From JBIICI01 sp044238935 (GTDB lineage: Bacteria; Pseudomonadota; Alphaproteobacteria; Micavibrionales; Micavibrionaceae): a DNA stretch of 64,000 nucleotides. The notes below the pieces were generated by a model. That model was not told the origin of the DNA and made no database searches. It was given only the letters and a program-made list of their open reading frames with translations. Where the stretch lies: positions 1 to 64,000 of the forward strand of contig JBIICI010000006.1 of NCBI GenBank assembly GCA_044238935.1. The letters run 5' to 3'. A program made the position numbers and the translations under genes. Positions 27,336 to 36,986 of the stretch are shown one piece after another (within the stretch, counting starts at the first letter, position 1; the number at the start of each line of letters is the position of its first letter).

Positions 27336-27390
27336 CGCTGAGTGGTGCGTAGCCTGCATGGCGTTTGAACGCCTCAGCTATAGGCTTTTG
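27336..27390 (+). terminator. Hairpin with terminator-like tail in divergent gap
   Basis: GGCGTT (27360-27365) pairs with AACGCC (27368-27373). An outer AGCCT (27351-27355) can pair with AGGCT (27382-27386), followed by four Ts. GCTGAG at 27337-27342 can instead pair with CTCAGC at 27373-27378, giving an alternative fold. It lies between divergent genes, so it does not end either of them; it may belong to a leader or a small RNA. Confidence 0.4.
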
Positions 27391-27459
27391 TTGATTTAGA
27401 TCGATAGATCCTTTAATATAACAACATTGTCGAATGTTTTTCAGGATTTCATCATTTTT

Positions 27460-28218
27460 ATGCAGTTAATGACGACTCCTGAGAGTTTAGGATTATTATT
27501 TCTTGCGGCTCTTTTGGCTGGGTTTATTGATACGTTGGCAGGGGGCGGCGGATTAATAACGATCCCTGCTTTATTGTTGGCTCAAATCCCACCAGCTTTT
27601 GTATTGGGAACGAATAAGCTTCAAGGGGCGGCTGGGTCTTTTGTTGCAACCTTGATGATGTTACGAAAAAGAATTGTTAGCATAAAGACCATAGGGGCAG
27701 GGATGTTGGCTTCGGCTGTGGGAGCGGCCTTGGGGGCTTGGGTTGTATTACAAATTGATGTAAAACATCTTACCATCATTATTCCATTTTTATTGGTCTT
27801 TATTGCTGTTTATTTTTTATTTTCGCCTCAATCTCATATGGATCAACGTCCTGCGAAAATATCGAATAAAATCTATCATGCCACATGGGCGCCAAGCATC
27901 GGGTTTTATGATGGGTTTTTGGGCCCTGCTACGGGATCATTTTTTTGTGTGACCGGTATATTATTTCGTGGTTATGATATTATTAAAGCCACGGCGGAGG
28001 CTAAACCCCTTAATTTTGCCTCGAATATAGGGGCTTTGGTTGTTTTTCTGATGGGGGGTAAGGTCTTATGGATGATTGGTGGCATTATGATTATGGGGCA
28101 AGTGATTGGGGCATGGGCGGCATCACATGTTATGGTTAAGATAGGTAGAAAAATTATCCGCCCCCTTATCGTTATTGTTTGCATAGCCATGTTAGGGCGG
28201 TATTTTTTAAGCTTATAA
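27460..28218 (+). CDS. TSUP/TauE-SafE-family membrane permease (YfcA-like)
   Basis: This is an inner-membrane transporter of the family that moves sulfite, sulfonates or related anions. The 252-residue protein has about eight hydrophobic spans. The first repeat GFIDTLAGGGGLITIPAL and the second repeat GFYDGFLGPATGSFFCV are the two family signatures. TNKLQGAAGSFVATLMM is very close to YfcA-type proteins. I start at the ATG at 27460, which has AGGA upstream; a TTG 33 bases earlier would add 11 residues. It stands alone and ends in a perfect hairpin at 28215-28236. Confidence 0.87.
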   Translation: MQLMTTPESLGLLFLAALLAGFIDTLAGGGGLITIPALLLAQIPPAFVLGTNKLQGAAGSFVATLMMLRKRIVSIKTIGAGMLASAVGAALGAWVVLQIDVKHLTIIIPFLLVFIAVYFLFSPQSHMDQRPAKISNKIYHATWAPSIGFYDGFLGPATGSFFCVTGILFRGYDIIKATAEAKPLNFASNIGALVVFLMGGKVLWMIGGIMIMGQVIGAWAASHVMVKIGRKIIRPLIVIVCIAMLGRYFLSL

Positions 28219-28236
28219 TCAGATTGATCTGATTAT
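28215..28236 (+). terminator. Hairpin at the end of the TSUP gene
   Basis: A ten-base perfect stem, ATAATCAGAT / ATCTGATTAT, with a two-base spacer spans the stop codon and is followed by a T-rich run. GC content is low, so termination strength is doubtful. Confidence 0.45.
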
Positions 28237-28319
28237 TTATTAAATGGCTTTTATTGATTTAGATCAGCAAATACTTTATATAAAGAGTCAGTCTATATAA
28301 TGAATTTGGATAAAATACC

Positions 28320-29270
28320 ATGACCTATAATCCTGATCTATTGGATCGCAAGAAACGCCACCCTGAAAAGCAAAAGCGCGAAGATCAGCCTATGGGCAAA
28401 AAGCCCGAATGGATTAAGGTCAAAGCTCCGAATGGTAAGATATACCAAGAAACCAAAGACATTGTCCGCCAAGCCAAATTGACAACAGTGTGTGAGGAGG
28501 CGGGCTGCCCGAATATAGGGGAATGCTGGGAGAAAAAGCACGCCACCTTTATGATTATGGGCGAAGTTTGTACGCGCGCCTGTTCCTTTTGTAATGTGGC
28601 CACAGGCAAGCCCAATGAATTAGATAAAATGGAACCATTACGCGTGGGCGTGGCAACCCTGCAAATGGGGCTGGAACATGTGGTGGTCACATCCGTGGAT
28701 CGCGATGATCTGCCCGATAGCGGCGCGGATCATTTTGTTAAAACCATTGGCGCGATTCGTTTTAAATCCCCCAATACAACGATTGAGATTTTACCCGGTG
28801 ATTTTCGCGGTGATATGGATGCGATTGACCGCGTCATTGATGCTAAGCCTGATGTGTTTAATCACAATCTGGAAACTGTGCCGCGCCTGTACCCGACGAT
28901 TCGACCCGGTGCGCGCTATTTTAGATCCTTAAAGTTACTATCGCGTGTCAAAGAACGTGATCCGATGCAATTTACCAAATCAGGATTGATGGTGGGATTA
29001 GGCGAAACGTTTGAGGAAATATCCCAAGTGATGGATGATATGCGTGCTGCCAATATTGATTTTATTACGATTGGTCAATATTTACAGCCCACCCCCAAAC
29101 ACGCCCCTGTTGATCGTTTCTGGACACCAGAGGATTTCCAGAAATTAGAAGCCATGGCGCGTGCCAAAGGATTTTTAATGGTCTCCGCCACACCGCTGAC
29201 GCGTTCCTCCTATCATGCGGGTGAGGATTTCGCAAGGTTAAAGGCGGCTCGTGAGGCAGCGTCAAAGTAA
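28320..29270 (+). CDS. lipA: Lipoyl synthase
   Basis: LipA is a radical-SAM enzyme that inserts two sulfurs into octanoyl groups on lipoate-dependent enzymes. The 316-residue protein carries both clusters' cysteines. The auxiliary cluster is C58, C63 and C69 (VCEEAGCPNIGECW) and the radical-SAM cluster is C84, C88 and C91 (VCTRACSFC). The C-terminal RSSYHAGEDF supplies the serine ligand of the auxiliary cluster. All key residues are present. The gene stands alone; lipB is not adjacent. It converges with slt five bases away. Confidence 0.97.
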   Translation: MTYNPDLLDRKKRHPEKQKREDQPMGKKPEWIKVKAPNGKIYQETKDIVRQAKLTTVCEEAGCPNIGECWEKKHATFMIMGEVCTRACSFCNVATGKPNELDKMEPLRVGVATLQMGLEHVVVTSVDRDDLPDSGADHFVKTIGAIRFKSPNTTIEILPGDFRGDMDAIDRVIDAKPDVFNHNLETVPRLYPTIRPGARYFRSLKLLSRVKERDPMQFTKSGLMVGLGETFEEISQVMDDMRAANIDFITIGQYLQPTPKHAPVDRFWTPEDFQKLEAMARAKGFLMVSATPLTRSSYHAGEDFARLKAAREAASK

Positions 29271-29275
29271 GTTTT

Positions 29276-31147
29276 TTACTGTGTTGATGCCATGACATTT
29301 AGTGTGTTTGGCATATAATCTTGATAAATAGGCATTTTATCATGTGAGAGATCGCTTAATATGCTGCATTTTTCTTGTAATCTTTCGCAATAAATTGCGT
29401 AATGGCTCAGAATATTTTTGGTGAAATGGCGCGTTTCTTTGACGGGGATTCGCTCTAATAAAAACAAAGGGTCGCTTTGGCTGTTTTTGAAATGTTTTTG
29501 CCAGCGCTGCAAATTGCCGGGCCCTGCATTATAGGCAAGCATCAGATAAATTAAGTTCCCCTGTATGCCATCCCATTTCAGCAATTGACTGATATAATTC
29601 TGACCAATCGGGATATTGACATTGGGATCAATCAATTTTTGATCGCCATTATCTTGTGCAAAACTGGCATCACCTGAAACATGGCTGGCGGTTTCGGGCA
29701 TTAATTGCATCAGACCTTTAGCGCCACGTTGGCTGCTGGCATCAACACGAAATTGTGATTCTTGGCGGATGAAGGCATGTAATAAAGCAGGAGAAATCAC
29801 ATCATGTCGCATGTTATGCGCCCATGATGTTACGGGATAAAGGGCGGCATCCCAGAATTTATCGTCTTTGGTTTTAAAGCTATTGCCCAATTTATATTCC
29901 AAATCATAAAAATGCAAATAATGGACTAGGGCTAAAAGGGCTGTCTTTTGATCACGATTCAAATTTGAGGGCACATTTAAGATTTCTTGACGGGCGCGTT
30001 GTGTGTCTTTTAACTGCAAAAATAAAAAGGCACGATAAATATTGGGGATTGATTTTAATGTTTCAATGTGATGCCCCGATAAAACAGGAATATCCCACAT
30101 ATATTGCGGCCGTATGCCTATTTTTTGTGCTGCAATCAGCCCATAAAAATGGTGGTCATAATAGCTGGCTTCTTGAAACCAATCATGAGCAGCTTTTTCA
30201 TTTCCTGCTGCGGCATAGGCGCGTCCCGCCCAAAAGGCACAAGCGGCAGATAATCCATATCCTGCCCCATTTGATCCTGCGCAAGATTCAAAAATTTGGG
30301 CGGCTTGGTGGGCATTTTTTAAACCCCAATAGGATAGGCCTGTTAAAAATTGTGCCTCTGCTAGGTTTTGTATTGTTGGAGATGCTGTTAAAGCCGCCAA
30401 AGCCTGTGCGTAAGCGCCCTGATATAAGAGCGCACGCGCTTTGAAAATCGTCAAATCCAATGTTGTTTTTTGATCAACCGCAAGGGCGCTTTGGGATTGG
30501 TCGTCTTGTTGAAAAACAGGATAGATCATGCCGTTCATTCCCACAGAAATATTAGGCATGGAAATATCATATAAATCAATGTCTTTTGTGGTATAATGCT
30601 GATGAATATAACGCAATATATCTTTTGCTTGGGGGTGATCTTTGTAATTCATCATCCATTGCTTTAATAGGCTGAGATCTGTTTTTTCTGTATTGCTTAA
30701 ATATGATCGCGCAAGAACATGTCCGATTAATGATTTATTTTCAAGGGCTTGGGTTTTATTTATTAGGTTACTTGTTAAAGGGGTGTTCAGTAACGCAAGG
30801 TATAAATCAACATCTTTTTGTGAAAGAAGATGAATCGATAGCGGTTTTGTTTGTGTTTCAGATGCTGAAATAAGAGGCGGTGTAACACCTGCTAAATGGC
30901 GTATCTGTAAAAAAGTAGCGGCAGAAACTGATCCTAAAATACACAATATACCAATCCACCTTAAATTGCGCCCAAAATGCATAAAGAAAGCATTTTGAAA
31001 CCACGATAGATCAGATCGCGATGACATGGGTTTTGTTTTAAAAGCAGCATTTGATTCATTAGCTGCCTTGCGAGCGACATAGTCTGTAAAAAAACTATGC
31101 CACGCGGCTGATGGGCTTGTATTTGATCCGCGTTGGTCGGTCGGCAT
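29276..31147 (-). CDS. slt: Soluble lytic transglycosylase
   Basis: Slt cleaves peptidoglycan glycan strands to 1,6-anhydro ends in the periplasm. An N-terminal membrane anchor (about 63-83 from this start) is followed by a helical, TPR-like doughnut region. The C-terminal SLT domain shows ALLHAFIRQESQFRVDASSQ with catalytic Glu, then RGAKGLMQLMPETA and LAYNAGPGNLQRW. The start is uncertain. I use the ATG at 31147, which has GGAGG just upstream and overlaps the ettA end by 53 bases. A later ATG at 31027 would bring the anchor nearer the N-terminus. Confidence 0.85.
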   Translation of the reverse strand: MPTDQRGSNTSPSAAWHSFFTDYVARKAANESNAAFKTKPMSSRSDLSWFQNAFFMHFGRNLRWIGILCILGSVSAATFLQIRHLAGVTPPLISASETQTKPLSIHLLSQKDVDLYLALLNTPLTSNLINKTQALENKSLIGHVLARSYLSNTEKTDLSLLKQWMMNYKDHPQAKDILRYIHQHYTTKDIDLYDISMPNISVGMNGMIYPVFQQDDQSQSALAVDQKTTLDLTIFKARALLYQGAYAQALAALTASPTIQNLAEAQFLTGLSYWGLKNAHQAAQIFESCAGSNGAGYGLSAACAFWAGRAYAAAGNEKAAHDWFQEASYYDHHFYGLIAAQKIGIRPQYMWDIPVLSGHHIETLKSIPNIYRAFLFLQLKDTQRARQEILNVPSNLNRDQKTALLALVHYLHFYDLEYKLGNSFKTKDDKFWDAALYPVTSWAHNMRHDVISPALLHAFIRQESQFRVDASSQRGAKGLMQLMPETASHVSGDASFAQDNGDQKLIDPNVNIPIGQNYISQLLKWDGIQGNLIYLMLAYNAGPGNLQRWQKHFKNSQSDPLFLLERIPVKETRHFTKNILSHYAIYCERLQEKCSILSDLSHDKMPIYQDYMPNTLNVMASTQ

Positions 31148-32768
31148 CGCCTCCGTTCCTACGGCGGTAATCTCTTTCATATTCCTCATAATTTCCCTCA
31201 AACCAGACCACTTGCGAATCCCCCTCATACGCGAGGATGTGGGTTGCAATACGGTCAAGAAATGATCTGTCATGCGAAATCACAACCGCACATCCGGGGA
31301 AGTTTTCTAACGCTTCCTCTAAGGCGGCTAAGGTTTCAGTATCCAAATCATTGGTCGGTTCATCCAGCAGCATAACATTGCCGCCTTCGATTAGCATTTT
31401 GGCAAGGTGTACGCGGTTACGTTCCCCACCTGATAAATCACCCACGCGTTTTTGTTGATCTGATCCTTTGAAGTTAAAAGACCCAACATAGGCGCGTGAG
31501 GGCATTTCAATTTTACCCAGTTTTAAAATATCCAAACCCCCTGAGATTTCTTCCCAGACATTTTTATCATTATCCAGCGCATCGCGGCTTTGGTTAATAT
31601 AGCCCAATTTGACAGTATCCCCGACTGTGAAAATGCCTGTATCGGGTTTTTCTTCGCCGGTGATCATTTTAAATAAGGTTGTTTTTCCTGCACCGTTGGG
31701 GCCAATAATCCCGACAATCCCCCCCGCAGGCAGATTGAATGATAGATTTTCAATCAATAAACGATCCCCAAATGATTTTGAGATATTTTCTGCCTTAATC
31801 ACTAAATTCCCAAGGCGTTCAGGGGTTGGAATCACAATTTGTGTGGTGCGTTTATCAACCGCCTGTGATTCTGCTAACAAATCATCATAGGCATTAATAC
31901 GGGCTTTTGATTTTTTGCGGCGTCCCTCAGGCGATTGACGAATCCATTCTAATTCACGCGAGATTGTTTTTTGACGTGAGGCCTCTGTCCGTGATTCAGA
32001 ATCCATACGCTTGGCTTTTTGTTCCAAATAGGTGGAATAATTCCCCTCATACGGAATGCCCATACCGCGGTCGATTTCTAAGATCCAGCCTGTGACATTA
32101 TCAAGGAAATAACGGTCATGGGTAATCATCACCACTGTGCCTGTATAGCTTTTTAAGAAACGCTCTAACCAAGACACACTTTCAGCATCTAAATGGTTGG
32201 TTGGCTCATCTAAGAGTAACAAATCAGGCTTTTCTAAAAGCAAACGGCATAAAGCAACGCGGCGACGTTCGCCACCTGATAATTGTGTGACATCACAATC
32301 ACCTGCGGGGGTGCGCAGGGCATCCATCGCAATTTCAACAGTGCGGTCTAATTCCCATGCATCGGCGGCATCGATTTTTTCTTGTAATTCACCCATTTCA
32401 GCCATTAAGGCATCCATATCACAATCTGGGTCAGCCATTTCCATACCGATGGCATTGTAACGATCTACTAATATTTTAATGGGCGCTAGACCTTCTAAAA
32501 TATTGTCACGGACATTTTTTGTGGGGTCTAATTTCGGCTCTTGTTCTAAATAGCCGATTTTGATGCCTTGCGCTGCCCATGCTTCGCCTTGAAAATCAGT
32601 GTCTGTCCCTGCCATAATACGCAGTAATGTTGATTTTCCTGATCCGTTTGGGCCCAAAACCCCGATTTTTGCACCAGGGAAAAAGCTCAATGTAATGCCA
32701 TCCAATACGGTTTTTCCGCCTTGATAGGTTTTCTTTAGGCCGTTCATTACAAAGCTATACTGCGTCAT
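31095..32768 (-). CDS. ettA: ABC-F protein, energy-dependent translational throttle EttA
   Basis: EttA binds the ribosomal E site and gates the first elongation step according to ATP level. The 557-residue protein has two ABC domains without membrane segments. Walker A motifs are GPNGSGKST (about 35-43) and GPNGAGKTT (about 355-363), and both signature motifs (QLSGGERRRVAL, DLSGGERNRVHL) and Walker B motifs (LLLLDEPTNHLD, VMLLDEPTNDLD) are intact. The length and the start MTQYSFVMNGLKKTY suit EttA over Uup or YheS. Its 3' end overlaps the likely slt start, so the two may be translationally coupled. Confidence 0.94.
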   Translation of the reverse strand: MTQYSFVMNGLKKTYQGGKTVLDGITLSFFPGAKIGVLGPNGSGKSTLLRIMAGTDTDFQGEAWAAQGIKIGYLEQEPKLDPTKNVRDNILEGLAPIKILVDRYNAIGMEMADPDCDMDALMAEMGELQEKIDAADAWELDRTVEIAMDALRTPAGDCDVTQLSGGERRRVALCRLLLEKPDLLLLDEPTNHLDAESVSWLERFLKSYTGTVVMITHDRYFLDNVTGWILEIDRGMGIPYEGNYSTYLEQKAKRMDSESRTEASRQKTISRELEWIRQSPEGRRKKSKARINAYDDLLAESQAVDKRTTQIVIPTPERLGNLVIKAENISKSFGDRLLIENLSFNLPAGGIVGIIGPNGAGKTTLFKMITGEEKPDTGIFTVGDTVKLGYINQSRDALDNDKNVWEEISGGLDILKLGKIEMPSRAYVGSFNFKGSDQQKRVGDLSGGERNRVHLAKMLIEGGNVMLLDEPTNDLDTETLAALEEALENFPGCAVVISHDRSFLDRIATHILAYEGDSQVVWFEGNYEEYERDYRRRNGGDADRPTRIKYKPISRVA

Positions 32769-32864
32769 TCACTTGCTTTCTTATCGTCTTGAATTATTAT
32801 TTTTATATATTTGTAATTCTTTTACCATCTTTCGATAAGATGAAACAAGTAAGGAATTATATTT

Positions 32865-33671
32865 ATGCGCTTTTTAATTATAGACAAAGACGATTTTACC
32901 TCTCATTCTTTGAAAAACAAGATCGAAGAATGCGGTTTTTCGTATTATTTTGAGCCAAATCGTCAAACGGCATTAGAAAGATTAAAAACAAATGCGTATG
33001 AAGCCGTGATTATTGATCCGGCTATTCATCAAAATTTACGCCCCTTGATTTTGGATATTCGTCGGCAAAGTATCATTCCACCTGTTATTTTAATGTGCAG
33101 TGCGGATTTGAATTTAGACCAAGCCTTAAAAGCGGGTGTTAATGATTTTATTCCCAAACCCTATGATATGGCTTTATTGGATCAAGTTATACAAAATACA
33201 GCGCGCATTTCTGCGTTACAGATGCGTTTTGATGATCGAAAAACAGATTACCCCAGCGCCAATGGGATTATTGCAAAATCCGCCTTTAATCAAATTTTCA
33301 AAAGCAGCCTTGATCGGTCGGATCGATATGCCGAAGAAACAGGGCTGCTGTTTATTCGCGTTGAAAATTATAAGGAAATCGCATTCCAAGACAGTGCTGC
33401 CGCTGTGTATGCATCAGCCCAATTGGCGCATAATATTGCCCATTTGCGCCGTCAATCTGATATTGTGGGGCAAACGGATGATCACGAATATTGCATTATG
33501 CTGCAACGTCCTGCCTATCCATCTGAGCCTATGGATGCCGCCTCTCGTTTTGCAGAAGGCGCTGAAAAAATGGATAATCTGATGTCCTCAGGGCTTGTTT
33601 TCCCAAGAATTAGCATTGATCTGATTACCGTTCCATCAGGGCAGTTATTATTTCACCACGAAACGCTATAA
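32865..33671 (+). CDS. Receiver domain protein with degenerate GGDEF domain
   Basis: The N-terminal receiver domain (1-120) keeps the acid pocket DKDD (7-10), the phosphoacceptor Asp51 (VIIDPAIH) and Lys98 (FIPKPYD), so phosphorylation is likely. The C-terminal half has the GGDEF-domain pattern, LLFIRVENYK (in place of l-D-x-D-x-F) and QSDIVGQTDDHEYCIML, but the GGDEF signature itself reads DDHEY. Cyclic di-GMP synthesis is therefore not expected; the domain may bind nucleotide or a partner. AAGGAAT precedes the start. No histidine kinase is nearby. It overlaps the convergent hydrolase gene by six bases. Confidence 0.78.
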   Translation: MRFLIIDKDDFTSHSLKNKIEECGFSYYFEPNRQTALERLKTNAYEAVIIDPAIHQNLRPLILDIRRQSIIPPVILMCSADLNLDQALKAGVNDFIPKPYDMALLDQVIQNTARISALQMRFDDRKTDYPSANGIIAKSAFNQIFKSSLDRSDRYAEETGLLFIRVENYKEIAFQDSAAAVYASAQLAHNIAHLRRQSDIVGQTDDHEYCIMLQRPAYPSEPMDAASRFAEGAEKMDNLMSSGLVFPRISIDLITVPSGQLLFHHETL

Positions 33672-34496
33672 TACAGGACATAAAGTTGGAATAGGTTTAT
33701 AATCAGTCTTGCTCTCAGAAAGGTCGCGGATAATAGTGCAAATATAATTGATATTTTCTGGTGTGGAAAGGCGATGATCTGAGTTTTCCAATAGGTGAAT
33801 AATCGGTGAAATCTTTGTACCGCTTGCAATAATGTGAGATGCCAAGGCATAAGCGCGTGATATGGGCACAGCATCATCTTTATCACCTTGAATCAGATGT
33901 ACGGCTATGTCTAAGTATAAAGGATGATCAAAAACAGATTGCTGATCCCCATCTTCAAAAAAACTTTTCTTCAAAATATAATAAGGATTCGCGCTATAGG
34001 GATTAGGCAGGCGCGCATAGCCTGAATTATTCATATCGGCTTTTTGTGCCTCTGTTAATCGATGATCCCACATAAGTCTTGAAAAATCAGGCGCAGCTGC
34101 AATGCCAATAAACCCACAAATTTTAGCATGAATTTGACTGGATTCTCGTGCAATCAAGCATGAAATCCATCCCCCCATAGATGATCCCACTAAGATGATA
34201 TTAGATCCCTTTGGGATTGTGTGATTGATGATGTCTATGGCATCTTGTGTCCATTGACCAATATTGCCATCTTCGAATATACCGCCAGATTGACCATGGC
34301 CGCTATAATCAAATCGTAAAAACCCTTGACCGCGCTGTTGACAAAATTTCTCAAATGCAATGGCCTTATCGCCTGTCATATCAGATCGGTATCCTGTCAG
34401 AAAGACAATGATCGGTAAGAGCTCTTGTGAGGCTGTTGTATAAAAATACGCGATGTTAGGTTTTGGGGCGCGTTCTAGAAAATGAGGGTGTTGCAT
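33666..34496 (-). CDS. Alpha/beta hydrolase, ABHD10-like
   Basis: The 276-residue serine hydrolase carries the nucleophile elbow GSSMGG (Ser about 106) and an oxyanion-side FLTGYRSDM. RFDYSGHGQSGG is the stretch seen in the ABHD10-like alphaproteobacterial esterases. The catalytic Asp is probably in QGDKDDAVP and the His in NSDHRLS. Members act as esterases or thioesterases; the substrate is unknown. There is no signal peptide. It is divergent from the glycosyltransferase gene. Confidence 0.82.
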   Translation of the reverse strand: MQHPHFLERAPKPNIAYFYTTASQELLPIIVFLTGYRSDMTGDKAIAFEKFCQQRGQGFLRFDYSGHGQSGGIFEDGNIGQWTQDAIDIINHTIPKGSNIILVGSSMGGWISCLIARESSQIHAKICGFIGIAAAPDFSRLMWDHRLTEAQKADMNNSGYARLPNPYSANPYYILKKSFFEDGDQQSVFDHPLYLDIAVHLIQGDKDDAVPISRAYALASHIIASGTKISPIIHLLENSDHRLSTPENINYICTIIRDLSESKTDYKPIPTLCPVL

Positions 34497-34575
34497 GATT
34501 GAATATAGCTCTCTTGAAAAAAATCATGTATAGGAATAAGATAACGCAATTATAATTTAAAGTCGATGATAATCA

Positions 34576-35790
34576 ATGACCTATTCTGCTGTTGATCAAA
34601 AACCTGTTATTTTACAAATTATCCCGTCCCTTGGCGCTGGGGGGGCAGAGCAGGGCTGTATTGATATTGCCAATGCGATTCATTATGCAGGGGGAAAATC
34701 CATTGTTATATCCCATGGCGGCTTTCGTGTGAAAGAGCTTAAGAAGTCAGAAACGCTGCATATTGATTTACCTGTCCACAGCAAAAATCCGCTGACTTTG
34801 TACGATAACGCCCACAGAATCGCCAAAATTATCCAAGATCATCAGGTCGATATTGTACATGTGCGAAGCCGCGCCCCAGCATGGAGCGCTTGGTACGCCT
34901 GTCATAAAATCCTAAAAAATAAATCCGCCCGTTACATGAGCACCTGTCACGCGCCTTATCCGTATAAAGATAAATGGAAACGGCTTTATAATAGTATGAT
35001 CACAAAGGGGGAGCGCGTGATTGCGATTTCAAACTTTGTTGCAGATCATATCGTCAGCCAATATCAAACCCCTGTTGATCATATTCGATTGATTCATCGT
35101 GGTATTCATACAGATCGTTTCTCACCCCATATGATCGGGGCGCAGCGTATTGCATCATTAAATGATGATTGGAATTTGCCAGATGGTGCAAAAATTATTT
35201 TAATGCCCGCACGGATCACGCGCTGGAAAGGGCAATCTGTGATGATTGAGGCCATGAGCCTGTTAAAAGATCAAGAAGATTTATTCTGTGTGATTATCGG
35301 ATCATCGCAAGGGCGTGATAAATTCCAACAAGAATTAGAGTCCATGATCTATGATCTGGAATTGGAAACAAAAGTTAGAATTATCGATCATTGCAGCGAT
35401 ATGCCTGCCGCCTATATGATTGCCGAAATCGCCGTTTGTCCTTCCTTAAATCCCGAAGGGTTTGGGCGCATCCCGATTGAGGCACAAGCCATGGGCAAGC
35501 CCATTATTGCCACCAATCACGGCGGCGCTTGTGAAACGATTATCGATAATGAAACGGGCTATTTAATCCCCCCCAATGACGCCCCTGCCTTAGCAGCGGC
35601 TATCAAAAAAATTATGGCCTTAAGTGCAGAAGAAAAACAAACTTTAGCCCAAAAATCCATCGCCCATATTCAACAAAACTTCACCGTCGCCCATATGATG
35701 GCCGCCACCTTGGCCGTATACACGGAATTATTACCAGAGGCAAAGGCACAAATTTTCAACGTGTTTTTACAAGAAAATGGGTATTTATAA
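34576..35790 (+). CDS. GT4-family glycosyltransferase
   Basis: This 404-residue glycosyltransferase of the GT-B fold has an N-terminal acceptor domain (QIIPSLGAGGAEQGCIDIANA) and a C-terminal nucleotide-sugar domain. The nucleotide-sugar domain includes PARITRWKGQSVMIEA and the donor-binding NPEGFGRIPIEAQAMGKPII, with the E-x7-E motif. Such proteins build lipopolysaccharide or exopolysaccharide. Its donor and acceptor cannot be read from sequence. It stands alone upstream of the initiator tRNA gene. Confidence 0.9.
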   Translation: MTYSAVDQKPVILQIIPSLGAGGAEQGCIDIANAIHYAGGKSIVISHGGFRVKELKKSETLHIDLPVHSKNPLTLYDNAHRIAKIIQDHQVDIVHVRSRAPAWSAWYACHKILKNKSARYMSTCHAPYPYKDKWKRLYNSMITKGERVIAISNFVADHIVSQYQTPVDHIRLIHRGIHTDRFSPHMIGAQRIASLNDDWNLPDGAKIILMPARITRWKGQSVMIEAMSLLKDQEDLFCVIIGSSQGRDKFQQELESMIYDLELETKVRIIDHCSDMPAAYMIAEIAVCPSLNPEGFGRIPIEAQAMGKPIIATNHGGACETIIDNETGYLIPPNDAPALAAAIKKIMALSAEEKQTLAQKSIAHIQQNFTVAHMMAATLAVYTELLPEAKAQIFNVFLQENGYL

Positions 35791-35854
35791 AATAAAAATT
35801 AAAAATGCTTGCATTGTGATGTAATCTGCTTTAAACACTAAATTCTCAAAACGT

Positions 35855-35931
<77 letters not shown>

Positions 35932-36031
35932 ATTTCTTCAATAAAATAAATGTTTTTTTGATTTCAATCTTTTTCTGTAGAGCAGAATAGACAGCTACCC
36001 CTCATCTGTGAAAAAGACTTTATCCTATCTC

Positions 36032-36475
36032 TCAAGGCTTCTGAGCGGGTGGTTTATTATAACAGTTTTGAACATGCTCATATTGTGATGTTGTTGCTGG
36101 AAGACCATCATCTTTTGCAGAATCAAGCGATGCAAGTAAAAATTCATGTTTTATCTTTTGATAACCAAGAGACTTAGATTGTTTTTGAAGCTCAGAAATC
36201 GTATCGATGTACGTTTTATAAAATTTAAATCCAGAATAATTTTGTGAAAGAGCGCAGAATGTCATGTTTACATACGCAGAAACGAGGTGTGGCGTTGCTT
36301 CTATTCTATTTTTTCTTTCTATCTCTATGTCTCTCTTTCTCCATTTTATGGTATTTTCTAAATCTTTTTTGCTCTTGTCTTTAATGATCTTATCGCTTGT
36401 TTCATTATCAAGACCGAGTTCATTAAAAAAGAGAGTCGCTTTCACATATAAAATCAGATCCTCTTCAATACGCAT
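36032..36475 (-). CDS. Orphan small hypothetical protein
   Basis: I do not recognise this 147-residue protein. It is soluble, charged and helical in appearance, with a lysine-rich first half (KIIKDKSKKDLENTIKWRKR) and no signal peptide. A strong Shine-Dalgarno (GGGAGAT, about seven bases before the ATG) supports real expression. AT-rich codon use sets it apart from the sec genes to its right. It lies alone between the tRNA gene and the Mth938-like gene. Confidence 0.6.
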   Translation of the reverse strand: MRIEEDLILYVKATLFFNELGLDNETSDKIIKDKSKKDLENTIKWRKRDIEIERKNRIEATPHLVSAYVNMTFCALSQNYSGFKFYKTYIDTISELQKQSKSLGYQKIKHEFLLASLDSAKDDGLPATTSQYEHVQNCYNKPPAQKP

Positions 36476-36584
36476 TCCGTAATCTCCCTTGTTTTAAAAA
36501 TAATTAGCTCTTTGTATTGAAATGTTTTGAATATGTCAACGTTTTTTGTGTTGTTTATCTGCTTCGTTTTTAAATTCCATGAAA

Positions 36585-36971
36585 TCAAACAGGGATCAAA
36601 ACACAGCCTGCGCGGCGGCCTTCGGTGCGGAGGATGTTAAAGGTACGGCAGGCGGCGCCGCTATCCATGGGATCGATATTAATCTGTTGATCTGTGAACA
36701 TTTTTCGGGCGATGGACGGAATTAAAAAAGACGTTGCGCCGCAGCCCATCAGCAATATATCCAATCCCTCACATAGTTTGAGGATGTGTAACCAATGTTC
36801 CTGTGTATCCCATTGTTTTAAATCGGTGGGAAATTCTGAGAGGGGGTGGACGGTGCTTTGATCGACGAACAAAATCTGGTTGTTATAATTTTGCCCTAAG
36901 ATATGGAAGAACCCTTGCCCGTATCGTTGAATCAGAGGGGTGTTTTGGGGGATTAGGGGGGTGATGTCCAT
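36585..36971 (-). CDS. Mth938/NDUFAF3-like protein
   Basis: The 128-residue protein belongs to the Mth938 domain family, whose mitochondrial member NDUFAF3 helps assemble respiratory complex I. Markers are the opening INRYGQGFF-like LIQRYGQGFFHI, LLMGCGATSFLIPSIARK and the C-terminal SGAACRTFNILRTEGRRAG. It directly follows secF, an arrangement common in alphaproteobacteria. The molecular function in bacteria is not established. Confidence 0.85.
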   Translation of the reverse strand: MDITPLIPQNTPLIQRYGQGFFHILGQNYNNQILFVDQSTVHPLSEFPTDLKQWDTQEHWLHILKLCEGLDILLMGCGATSFLIPSIARKMFTDQQINIDPMDSGAACRTFNILRTEGRRAGCVLIPV

Positions 36972-36986
36972 GATTTTTGCTTCTGC

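Noticed and set aside
29965..30444. A 159-codon open frame antisense to slt
   Set aside because: The slt frame has a full domain structure. The antisense product has no family features.
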